Part shown: one piece after another, positions 35,441 through 45,898 of the stretch | Numbering within the stretch: the first letter of the stretch is position 1 | Layout: every line of letters begins with the position of its first letter | Source: Halichoerus grypus | Lineage: Eukaryota > Chordata > Mammalia > Carnivora > Phocidae | NCBI RefSeq assembly: GCF_964656455.1 | Contig: NC_135721.1 | Location: forward strand, 80,890,754 to 80,954,753 | Direction of reading: 5' to 3' | Length of the DNA: 64,000 nucleotides | Notes under the pieces: model-generated | Databases searched by the model: none | Told to the model about the DNA's origin: nothing | Seen by the model: the letters and a program-made list of their open reading frames with translations, nothing else | Translations under genes and position numbers: made by a program

Positions 35441-37183
35441 TAATGGTTCACTTGTAGTCTTGATATTTTACATTTGGCTTTGGTTAAAAAAAAAAAAAAA
35501 AAAGAAAAAAAAGTTTTCTTTTTATGCCAGAGAGCCACAAGTACCACAAATACTCTCATAAAAATTCAAACAGTATGGAACCAATTATAGAAAAAAGTGA
35601 GAGCCCTCTCTTATTCGCTCCCGCCCCCTGCAGTGTAAAATCCCAGCTCCAGGGGTAGACATTGTTAATGGCTTAGCATGTAGCATTCCAAGATCTTTTT
35701 TTTATGTGCTACACATATGCACACCATATAAGGTTTTAAAACAAGATTTAGTGGCTAAAAGGTGACATACAATAAAAATACCGCATGTTTCAGAAAAGGT
35801 TTCTTAAGTGCCAAGTTCACACTGATCAATGAGTTCAGAAAATGCTAGTGTATATGTTACTCCTCAAATCTGCATTTTTCTGTGAGCATTATGTTAAACA
35901 CTACTACGAAAGTAAAGGAAGAACCATCAGCAGTCACGACAATAATTTTCTAAGGAAGATAATAGCTACATTTTAAAGCTAGGGTAAGGTTGGTAGTTTG
36001 CAGGTGGTCTCAATGACACATCTGCTCCACCTATTTAAGAGCTAGAAGCTTGAACCCCCACTTGGACCCAGAATGGCTATGCTGATGGAAATTTACTGTC
36101 TCAGCTGTTACTGGGGTGTTTAAATAGCTGGATCCTCTGGAAAATGTAGGTATTAGTTGGTCAGCCTACTTATTCCTCTTAAGCCATTTTTACAATCTCT
36201 TATAGGGAAAGTATGAATATTAAGATGTTTAAAAAGAGAATTTATAAAGAAAAGGCTATTTCTTCATACTGGGGTACAGACAGTAACAATATTATTCTTG
36301 ATATTTCTGAAGAAGGGGGATAAGATCTCTAAAGATATCTCAAAATGCTGTGAAGTTTTTAGCACTTAGAAGAGAGACTGGCACATAGTAGGGGCCCCCC
36401 AAAATAGTTACTGAAATTTAGAGGCATCACTTGCACTTTGTGTTAGCAATACAATTTGCAATAACTTTTCTAGAGTAGAGAATAAATGTGGGAAATTTCT
36501 GATGTAAATAACAAGCATCACTGTATTTCAGCTAATCTCCCAGTAAACCCTGGTGATAGGTAGCTAGAAAATTGATAGATCTTCCCTGAAACTTTTGATT
36601 TACAGGATTAACATACATAAATTACACGATTAGAAAGCCAAGAAAATGAAGCTTTCAAGATTACCATCAATTAGGTATGCATTAAAAGTATACCTGAGAT
36701 GTATAAAGTATTCCAATACCCTTGATGCTCAATGAAGAACTCTTTTCCTCAGTATAAGGTACAACAGATATTACTACCCAATTTCTTCATTACAGGAATT
36801 CAAAGTTCCTTGTTCACAATAATCTGTTCCCCCTCCCAATACTCCTGATGTTTAATTTAAGTACTGATTAACAAAGGGTAACAATATGACAAGTTGAAGA
36901 CAGTTGCAGAGGTAAGTTCCATATTCTTTTTCAGTCAGCAACTGTCTGAATGTTTTCCTCTAGAGAAAAAGAAAAATGCTTATAATTTGACACCTGAGTT
37001 GGAAAGTGGGTTTTTTAAAAGAAACATTCTGGCAATGAAGGCCACAGGAGAAACAGATTACTAGATGAACAAATAAAATTAACTGTTCTTAAAAAAGTGA
37101 AGAATAAAAACAAAAAAAAGGGCGAGGGGAGCTTTAAGGTAGAAAAATACAGTTTACTAAACCTCTAGAAATATCTATTTCTT

Positions 37184-37355
37184 CTTCTTTTCCTTTTTTT
37201 TTTTTTTAGATTTTATTTATTTATTTTTTAGAGAGAGAGAGAGAGAGGAGAGAGGCAGAGAAAAAATCCCAGGGGCTCGATTTCATGACCCTGAGATCAT
37301 GACCTGAGCCGAAATCAAGAGTCGATGCTTAACCGACTGAGCCACCTGGGTGCCC
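37184..37355 (-). mobile_element. Carnivore SINE near GCC2 exon I
   Basis: Flanked by the 19-bp repeat CTAGAAATATCTATTTCTT (37,165-37,183, 37,356-37,374). Same sense as GCC2 and slightly shortened. Confidence 0.95.
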
Positions 37356-37477
37356 CTAGAAATATCTATTTCTTATTTTCAATTTGTATCTATCCCAAGG
37401 AGCAACACATTAGGAGTTCCAACAAAGAAATACTTTGCTGCCCAGCACAAACACTGTTAGTCCTGTAGCAATCTTAC

Positions 37478-37654
37478 TTTTCCCGGAGTTCTGCCTCTTT
37501 GGACACAGTTTCCTGCAGCATCTTGTTATGCCTTTCTAGCAGAGTATCATGTTCAGACTGTAATGTTTGAAGTTCAGATACATTGATCTGTAAGTTATTT
37601 TGGGTATCCTGTAATTTGATTTTTAGTTGATCAATCAGCATTTCCAGGTGTTCT
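37478..37654 (-). CDS. GCC2: GCC2 exon I (coiled coil)
   Basis: This 177-nt exon begins with the last base of the split Arg codon, then EHLEMLIDQLKIKLQ to KEAELRE, and ends with two bases of a Lys codon. The acceptor is GTTTTAG|A and the donor AAAA|GTAAGA. A SINE with a 19-bp target duplication lies 100 bp downstream of the donor. Confidence 0.95.
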
Positions 37655-38159
37655 CTAAAACAGAAATAAACAGTTTTACAAAAAGTTTTGAAAGAGGTAA
37701 ACCTGATTTTGTGGTTCCAAATAAATTTCATTACTTTAATCATTTCATCTTTTAATGTCCCATATGCTTGCTATTATGGATGATTCTAAAGGAAATCTAA
37801 TAATTGGAAGAATTCAGAGACTAGGATTAAATATAATACAGAAGACATTATAGTCAGATTTTACATTTTAGGCACGGCAGATTTTCAAAAAAACCTCTGA
37901 ACTTACAAATTTCATACTCAAATGGAGAAGAGACCATTAAATGACATCAAAATAGCCTATTTTGTTATAGTACTATGCTTTTAGTTGCAGTTCTAAGCCA
38001 ATCATTATGAGAATGGTATGAAAAACAAATAGTGAAAACCCCTAATACACTGTTTCCTTTTTTAGAAAAAGTATCTTATGTATAAGAAAATAAAAGGAAT
38101 GTAAAACATTTACATTTCCAGCATGATCAAAAAAGGCTCTTGCAAGTGCTGACATTTTC

Positions 38160-38369
38160 TTTTCTTTTTTTTTTTTAAAGATTTTATTTATTTATTTGAG
38201 AGAGAGAGAGTTAGTGAGAACAGGAACACAAGCAGGGGGAGTGGGAGAGGGAGAAGCAGGCCTCCTGCCGAGCAGGGAGCCCGATGTGGGGCTCGATCCC
38301 GGGACCCTGGGATCATGACCTGAGCCAAAGGCAGACGCTCAACGGCTGAGCCACCCGAGGCACCCCAAA
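38160..38369 (-). mobile_element. Carnivore SINE in intron H-I
   Basis: Flanked by TGCTGACATTTTC (38,147-38,159, 38,370-38,382). Full-length. Confidence 0.95.
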
Positions 38370-39217
38370 TGCTGACATTTTCATATTAAAGGTGTCAATA
38401 TTCAATTTCTCCTATGAAATTTGAAGATGAGCTACTAACAGAGAAAATACCTCATTTTTCAGTCTACAGTTCCCAAATTTAATAGATATTTAAAATAAAA
38501 AGTAACATAAGTATAAACATATAAACATTGCAGGGTATTTAGTCCTACTTAGAACAGTAAGAGGCAGATATGAAATTACTTTGAACACTGAACCTCTACT
38601 TACAAAAACACACAGGCTCTAGAATGCCCTATTTCATACTCCTAGTATATTTTTGAATAATTTACAAAAATGATCTGTATGCTAGTTTTAAAGATGCATT
38701 AACAATATACTACTGAAACAAATAATTGAGATGGTCATATATTTATGAAGAAAAATATAATTCTAAGCTAGAATTTAGTACTGAATTTAAAACTTTTTGA
38801 AATAAATAAAATGTTTTTAAGCAATTTGTTTAGCCTAATTAATGGTGGTTATATCAAGGAAGCATTTTTATTCTTCTATTTCTCAATTTTTAAAATTGGA
38901 GAAACTAATCATAATGTAACTTTAATGTCTGTATTTCTACTCTGACCAGTTCTTGCTACAACAAGATGACACTATTTAGCCTATCTCCTGGTTTTGCTGC
39001 TCACATCACAGTTTTATGAGTTTGTAACAGTGCCCTTCATAGAGATGTTTCCCTGTTGCTGCCTGGAGACAGAGTGAAGCCAAGAAACTCTGCTCTTATT
39101 ACATGTAAAATTCCACAGTCAAATGAAATCAAAGCAGGATTCATAACCTACTTGGTGGAGAACCTATCTTGGAGGAAAGGGGGGAACCCTGGATGTTTCT
39201 TTTAATTTAGACTTTAC

Positions 39218-39339
39218 CTTTCTTGTTTAGCTCCCTCGGTTTCAGTCTGAGACACAGATTTATTTTTCTGTTGTTTTAGAACATTGTGAACTCGGACTTT
39301 GTAGCTCTCAAATTCAGAGGTTATAGCAGCTTGTTCTGC
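39218..39339 (-). CDS. GCC2: GCC2 exon H (coiled coil)
   Basis: This 122-nt exon encodes AEQAAITSEFESYKVRVHNV to ETEGAKQE and the first two bases of an Arg codon. The acceptor is CATAG|GCA and the donor AAAG|GTAAAG. A SINE sits about 180 bp upstream in the flanking intron. Confidence 0.95.
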
Positions 39340-39521
39340 CTATGACATTTAAAAGAGAGAGAATAATTTTTCTATTGCATTTCCATTGTAACATAATCCT
39401 ATTTTCTTTCAGATTAATGACTTAAGATGAAAACGTGTTTTAGAAAATGAGTAAAATGGCCAACACTCTTTAGCCCCTTGATTCACTTCCTCTAAAAAGT
39501 ACTCTTCTGTTGGCCTTACAA

Positions 39522-39720
39522 CTTTTTTTTTTTTTAAGATTTTATTTATTTATTTGAGAGAGAGAATACAAGCAGGGGGAGGGGCAGAGGGAGAGGGAGA
39601 GGGAGAAGCAGACTCCCCACTGAGCAGGGAGCCTGATGCGGGGCTCGATCCCAGGTCCCTGAGATAATGATCTGAGCCGAAGACAGACGCTTAACCAACT
39701 GAGCCACCCAGGTGCCCCAA
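39522..39720 (-). mobile_element. Carnivore SINE in intron G-H
   Basis: Flanked by GCCTTACAA (39,513-39,521, 39,721-39,729). It has a repeated GAGGGA tract in the body. Confidence 0.94.
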
Positions 39721-40443
39721 GCCTTACAATTTTTTAAAAGCCTTTGAATGATAGAATTTTGTTTGACAAGAGATGTTTCAACCATGTTTTCCTCTCTGGT
39801 AGATTCACTGAGTACCCATAAATTTTGTATTGGCACTATTTGCCTTTGGAACCTTAGAAAGATTTTCACTTTTGAGAGTTCCTCTTTTCATAAATACAAG
39901 AAAAATAAATTCAAAGAAATTAAGCCACCTGAACTTCTAAAGAGAGTGGGAAAAATGAAATTCTAGGTCTTCTACTTTCCCAAAGTGATCTCCTGTGACC
40001 CTTCTGCCAAATTGGCTCGTATCAGAGCTACACCTCTCACAAAGCTACTCTACTGGGTTTGCTTCACATGCTGAAGATAAGAAAGTAGGCCCTCACAGCC
40101 ATCCTATCAGAATATTATTTTATAATCATTTGGCCCTCAGAAAGAACTATATACTTTTTAAATTATAAAAGTAAAAGAAAATAACTCTTACACACAGAAA
40201 TTGCAAAACAAGTTTAAAATGGAAACAACGTGTACCCATGTCTTCCCTTTTAACAAAAAAATGTTATGCCAGTGATAGGATGGGATGGGGTTGGGGTTAG
40301 GGTCAGATGAGCTGCATCAGGTACTCATCTAATAAATGCTCTTAAACAATAGCAAACCCTAAAAGGTGAGACCACAGCCCTCATGTGAACTGCTTGCTCT
40401 GTGATGATAACACCTGTCCATGGCTTCTGGGTGAAGCCCGTAC

Positions 40444-40581
40444 CTTGGCAGCGTGGCACTCTTCCTGAAGGGCTGTCACTTTCTGCTGGTACACGCTCAG
40501 TGTGCGCTGGTGCTGGTCTGCAGAGGTCTTCAGATGTTCGTGAATTTTGTGCTTCTCGGAGGTTATTTCAGCCAGCTGAAT
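40444..40581 (-). CDS. GCC2: GCC2 exon G (coiled coil)
   Basis: This 138-nt, 46-residue exon runs IQLAEITSEKHKIHEHLK to LQEECHAAK in phase 0, with acceptor CCCCAG|ATT and donor AAG|GTACGG. Heptad-type coiled coil continues unbroken from exon F. Confidence 0.95.
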
Positions 40582-41251
40582 CTGGGGCAAAACCTTTCGA
40601 TTAAGCTCTAATAAACTGGATCTTCATTGCCTAAACACACTTTCCTTAAAAATAAACTTGAGTTTTGAATCATGAGTGTATATATAAGCAATCTAATTAA
40701 AAGAACTACTATTGTTGAAGGAGTAAAGGGAGTATAATTTTCCCAATAATTTATTTCGGTTTTCCTTAAATCAAAATTAATCATGAGCAATTATAAAAAA
40801 AATTCCAGACTGCTTGTTACAGTTCAATGTTTAATTGAATACGTCAAGATATTATAGATATAAATGTATATATGAATAATGTAAATATACATATAACACG
40901 TATACAATGTAAGTATATAAAACCATTTTTATTCTTGTGACTGCACTATCATTTAGGAAGCTCAGATGCAGGTCTGGGGCCATGTTTATTTTATATTTTA
41001 TGTTATGTTTATTTTTAGTGCATCAAGGATTTTCAAATACATGAAGAGAATGTAGCTTAAGCTAAATGGGATACTCCTGTTATATGCCATACTTGGCTTA
41101 CTGCTTCTGCTTTTTCAAATGAAGGATATCTAGGAGAAAAAAATGTGTGTGTGTATAAAAATATGTACATAAAGGTATTTAGAAAAATCCCTCATAGTAC
41201 CTTTTACATGGAAATTTTTTTATAAATCCTAAAAAGTAAAAAGAATCTTAC

Positions 41252-41329
41252 TTTATAGACTTCTACTTGCTGTTGGCTTGCCTCCAGTTCACCCTTCAAA
41301 GACGCTTGAAGTATTAAGTGATCAGTTTC
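41252..41329 (-). CDS. GCC2: GCC2 exon F (coiled coil)
   Basis: This 78-nt, 26-residue exon (ETDHLILQASLKGELEASQQ to VEVYK) is the smallest fully internal exon, phase 0 at both ends. The acceptor is CTGTAG|GAA and the donor AAA|GTAAGA. Confidence 0.95.
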
Positions 41330-41416
41330 CTACAGAATAAGAATCTTGGTTAAATTTAAAAAAGAAGTGATTAATAAATACATAAACTGAAATATGAAAC
41401 TGGGAAATTAACATAC

Positions 41417-41517
41417 TGCTTGCTTTGAATCTGCCAGTTCTTTTTTGGTTTTCACAAGCAATTGCTTGATTTTGGTGTTTTTTTCCTCATATTGTTGCAC
41501 TGAAGACTGTAGTGAAG
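41417..41517 (-). CDS. GCC2: GCC2 exon E (coiled coil)
   Basis: This 101-nt exon starts with the last two bases of a Thr codon, continues SLQSSVQQYEEKNTKIKQLL and ends ADSKQA in phase 0. The acceptor is TTTGCTAG|CT and the donor GCA|GTATGT. Only 29 bases of native intron separate the acceptor from the target duplication of a SINE inserted upstream, and only 87 bp separate it from exon F. Confidence 0.95.
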
Positions 41518-41558
41518 CTAGCAAAGGAAATAATTTCAGAACAGATTAAACAATTTTT

Positions 41559-41739
41559 TTAAAGATTTACTTATTTACTTTAGAGAGAGAGAAAGAGCAC
41601 AGGGAGGGGTAGGGGCAGGGGGGAGAGAGAGAATCTCAAGCAGACTCCGACGTGGGGCTCAATCTCATGACCCTGAAATCATGACCTGAGCTGAAACCAA
41701 GAGTCGGCCGTTCAACTGACTGCACCACCCAGGTGCCCC
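41559..41739 (-). mobile_element. Carnivore SINE just upstream of GCC2 exon E
   Basis: Flanked by TAAACAATTTTT (41,547-41,558, 41,740-41,751). Same sense as GCC2; its A-rich end lies about 40 bp from the exon E acceptor. Confidence 0.94.
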
Positions 41740-41969
41740 TAAACAATTTTTATGAATGAATTTAAATAAATGGATACTAGGTGTTTTCTTTGTATTAACC
41801 TATCTTTAAAAGAAACTTGTCTTAAAAAATAAAAAAGAAAAAAATAAACTTGTCTTAGCTTTTTATTATGAAATATTTCAAACATACACGACAGCTATGA
41901 CAACAGTACAATAAACTCACTGTACCTATCACTCAGCTTTAACAATTACCAATACATGGCCAATCTTAT

Positions 41970-42205
41970 CACCCAGAACAGGACTCTGGCCCATAGGCTA
42001 AAATCTGGCTGCTGCCTGTTTTGTAAAGAGCTTTATTAGAACACAGTCAAGCTTATTTATTTACATATTGTTCATAGCTGCTTTAGTGCAACAATGATAG
42101 ATTTGACTAATGGTGATAGAGACTGTAATACGGCCTGTAAAGCCTAAAATATTTACTGTCTGGCCCTTATAGAAAAAGTTTGCCAACTCCTAACCTATAA
42201 TACCC
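41970..42205 (+). repeat. Short hAT-type element (tggcccaya...aaagtttgccaact)
   Basis: ACTCTGGCCCATAGGCTAAA, TTTATTAGAACACAGTC, GGCCTGTAAAGCCTAAAATA, AAAAGTTTGCCAACTCCTAA: an ancient non-autonomous DNA element. A more decayed relative follows at about 42,570-42,720 and an inverted copy lies at 53,080-53,280. The family name was not assigned. Confidence 0.6.
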
Positions 42206-42721
42206 TCACCTATTCCTTGTGCCCTCCCTGGTTTTGTTTTGTTTGTTTTTTTTGGTTCTTCACAAGAAATCCTTTTGTCTGTAAATATTTCAGTATGTAC
42301 CTTTAAAATAAAGTTATGTACTTAGAGTATATCTAAAAGATAAAAACTTTAGTTTTAAGAAGTACCTCACAAGCGGTGCCGTGTATTTCCAATTATATCA
42401 CTGCAGAGGCACATACCTGGTTGTTTTTGTGATACTAATTGTTTTGTAGGATAGGACTGTCAGTGACTGTTCACTAAGGAACAAACTGAAACATGATAAA
42501 AACAAAAAACTTTTATGCTAACAGGTAAAAAACCAAATATCAAATAGGAATAAGTGGATTTATGGTCTAGATCATAAGTACTCAAAAATCTGGCACAGCC
42601 TGTTGTGAAAGAAATAAAGAGTATATGATGGAGACTATGTGGCCTGTGAAGCCATGGAAAATAACTTCCTGGTCCTTTAAGAAAAAGTGTGCTTGACACC
42701 TGGTCTAGGCCAGTTATATGG

Positions 42722-43401
42722 GCACTATGTAATTGTGCCACTAAAATATCTTATAAGCAATGATTAACTTTATGTAGTTAAATCCATGTATACGGATCCT
42801 ATTACTTGGTAAACATGAACAGGTATACTATAAGAATATTATCTTAACTATGCCTGTTTATGGTAAGTCTAATTTAGTTATTTCCTGGCAACTATTTGCT
42901 CAGTTCTAAAAAGCATTTTATAAAGCATAGATTACATATAAAACCTTTGTTAAGTGCTCCAGGAATTGTGATTAGATACAGTTAGTCCCTGAGCTCAAAG
43001 AATAAAAATGAAATTGGGGGATAATAATATCACATAATAACATAAAGCAAAATATAAACATTACAAAAGAAATACAAAAGGCTATGGGAGGGGTTCACAA
43101 GGGCTAAAGGTTATACAAAGTTTGCAAAGGACAAGGAAAATTTCATAGCACAGAAGACATTTAAGATTAGGAAGGATTCCAAAGGGCGGGCATGAGGGTG
43201 GGAGGGCGAGGACATGACAGGAGATTTCCTTTAGAGAGGAGATACACAGTCACAGAAAAACACAAATCATATCTCAGGAAAAATGAGCAGTCCTCTTTGT
43301 GAGAGAGTAATGAGAATTAAGGTGGAAAGTCAGACTAGGGCCAGATGTTGGAGGGGTTTCAGTCTAAGATGTGTGTTGCTAATTTATTAGGCAAACTTTT
43401 T
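42722..43401. other. Intron D-E, unique sequence
   Basis: AT-rich, no repeat family or exon recognised. Confidence 0.5.
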
Positions 43402-43418
43402 TTTTCTTCTTTTTTTTT

Positions 43419-43609
43419 AAGATTTTATTTATTTATTTGACAGAGAGAGAGACAGACAGAGAGAGAGTGCACAAGCAGGGGGAGTGGGAGAGGGAGAAGC
43501 AGGCTTCCCGCGGAGCAGGGAGCCCGATGCGGGGCTCGATCCCAGGACCCTGGGATCATGACCTGAGCCGAAGGCAGATGCTTAACGACTGAGCCACCCA
43601 GGCGCCCCA
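43419..43609 (-). mobile_element. Carnivore SINE in intron D-E
   Basis: Full-length, consensus-like head GAGCCACCCAGGCGCCCC. Flanked by the T/C-rich repeat TTTTCTTCTTTTTTTT (from 43,402 and 43,610). Confidence 0.93.
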
Positions 43610-44074
43610 TTTTCTTCTTTTTTTTTCATAGAATTTTGTCCAGATGCTTCCTTATCTTTTTCCTACTCTACCACAACTCCTTAACCCAGTCTTCCAGGAC
43701 CTTTGCTCCCATGAGCCTGGTGGCTTTTGACAGATTCTACACCATTCCAATTAATCTGATACTCTGGCAGACTAATCTTTCCTCATTGTCTTCAAAAAGG
43801 GCCCAAATATATTCTGGTATTTCAGGTATTTCACAAACTGGATCAAAAATGTCTTCCTCATTATACTTCACTTCTCCCTAACAGGTCAAGCCTTTCACTC
43901 CAACTGGTCAGGACTTCTAAAATTATACTATATTTCTTTTCATTTTGCTCATTCCATGGCTGCAGAAAGGAACCCTTTTTCAGTCTTTTCTCCAAACCTT
44001 ACCTTCAAGACTTACCTCGAACCCCAACTTGTGATTGTTTCAGTCTATAGAATCTTTCTCCCCTCCAGATTCTT

Positions 44075-44106
44075 TTTTTTTTTTTAAAGATTTTATTTAT
44101 TTATTC

Positions 44107-44137
<31 letters not shown>

Positions 44138-44259
44138 GCAGAGGGAGAAGCAGGCTCCCAAGGAGCAGGGAGCCCGATGCGGGACTCGATCCCAGGACCC
44201 TGGGATCACGACCTGAGCCGAAGGCAGACGCTTAACCATCTGAGCCACCCAGGCACCCC
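44075..44259 (-). mobile_element. Carnivore SINE in intron D-E
   Basis: Flanked by the perfect repeat TCCCCTCCAGATTCTT (44,059-44,074, 44,260-44,275). Tail variant TTTATTTATTCATGAGAGAC. Confidence 0.95.
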
Positions 44260-44984
44260 TCCCCTCCAGATTCTTAAAGAGCACTCACTGCTTTTACCAC
44301 CCATTTCTGTACTTATTTATTAGTGAGAAGTGGTGGCCTTTTTGAATTTATTCCTGCCTTTTTAGTTTTTCCAGGGTATCAAGCTTCTCTTTCAGATTAA
44401 TGATCAAAAATATACACATTAACTAATTCACAAAACCAAATATTTGCATTGCAGGAATATAATCTGGAGCTCTACTATTCAATTTGCACCAGGAATATAG
44501 TTGGAAAATATGGTATATGCATAATGAAAGATATACGCATAGTGAATTATCTGGAAACTCTACAACCCGTTCAATTATCAGAGTATTCTAAATTTTTCCC
44601 CTGGATGAAGGCAGATCATCAGAACTCTGCATTGTTATTCATGGAGTCATGGAATAATGTTTTGTTTATTCATGGAATCACCTTTATTGAGCTGTGAGTT
44701 GGCGACAGGCTGAATGAAATACTATGAAATAGTCAAGGGAGATTTGCTACTTTATTTATGTGGGAATGTCATTGAGAATACAAATCCAGATTATCAGTGG
44801 TTTCTGTTAAAATTAAATATAAAATGGATATTGGGTTTGAAAATTCCCTGAGCAGATAAAACCATTTAAGTCACACAAGTGAAACTTAATTTAGCTTATT
44901 CTGCAAAATAAGTGAACTTGTCATCTGGAAACCCCGCTGTAATAACCAATTATTGTAAAGGTTAAATTAACTCATTTCACTTTA

Positions 44985-45169
44985 TTTATTTTAAAGATTT
45001 TATTTGTGAGAGAGAGAGAGAGAGCACACAAGCAGGCAGAGCTGCAAGCAGAGGGAGAAGCAGGCTCCCTGCTGAGCAGGGAGTCGGATGCGGGGCTCAA
45101 TCCCAGGACCCTGGGATCATGACCTGAGCCAAAGGCAGAAGCTTAACCGACTGAGCCACCCAGGGGTCC
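44985..45169 (-). mobile_element. Carnivore SINE in intron D-E
   Basis: Flanked by CTCATTTCACTTTA (44,971-44,984, 45,170-45,183). It lacks part of the usual AT-rich tail. Confidence 0.94.
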
Positions 45170-45898
45170 CTCATTTCACTTTATAAGCCATCCTGTGCTA
45201 TCAGTCTTTGAATTTGAAAACTCCCCAGTTCATGATCTGTTTTTATATGTACAATAGATTCTTACTGAATACTATTTATTGATTTGGTGGCTTTAATTTT
45301 GCTATTTCTGGGTTAACTTCAAAAATTACATATGAGACTTTTGAAAACATAGATTTCAAGGTCCCACCCTTTTAAGATTCTGATTCTTTACATTTGTGCC
45401 TGGGCTGTCCAAAAAGCTCTCTGGATACTGGTGATATTTAAGTTACGTCTGGGACCACTGTTCCATATGACACAGTGTTGCCTTTTTTTTTTTTTTTTGA
45501 TGTAGTGTTCCATGATTTATTGTTTGCGTATAACACCCAGTGTTCCATGCAGCATGTGCCCTCTTTAATACCCATCACCAGGCTAATGCATCCCCCCAAC
45601 CCCCTCCCCTCTAGAACCCTCAGTTTGTTTCTCAGAGTCCACAGACTCTCATGGTTCGTCTCCCCCTCTGATTTCCGCCTCTTCATTCTTCCCTTCCTGC
45701 TATCATCTTTTTTTTTCTTTTAACATATAATGTATTATTTGTTTCAGAAGTACAGGTCTGTGATTCAACAGTCTTGCACAATTCACAGCGCTCACTATAG
45801 CACATACCCTCCCCAATCTTTATCATCCAGCCAGCCCATCCCACCCACCCCCCACCACTCCAGCAATCCTCAGTTTGTTTCCTGAGATTAAGAATTCC

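Noticed and set aside
40280..40305. Telomere-like GGGTTAGGG-type stretch
   Set aside because: Only one partial unit within a G-rich run; not an interstitial telomere array.
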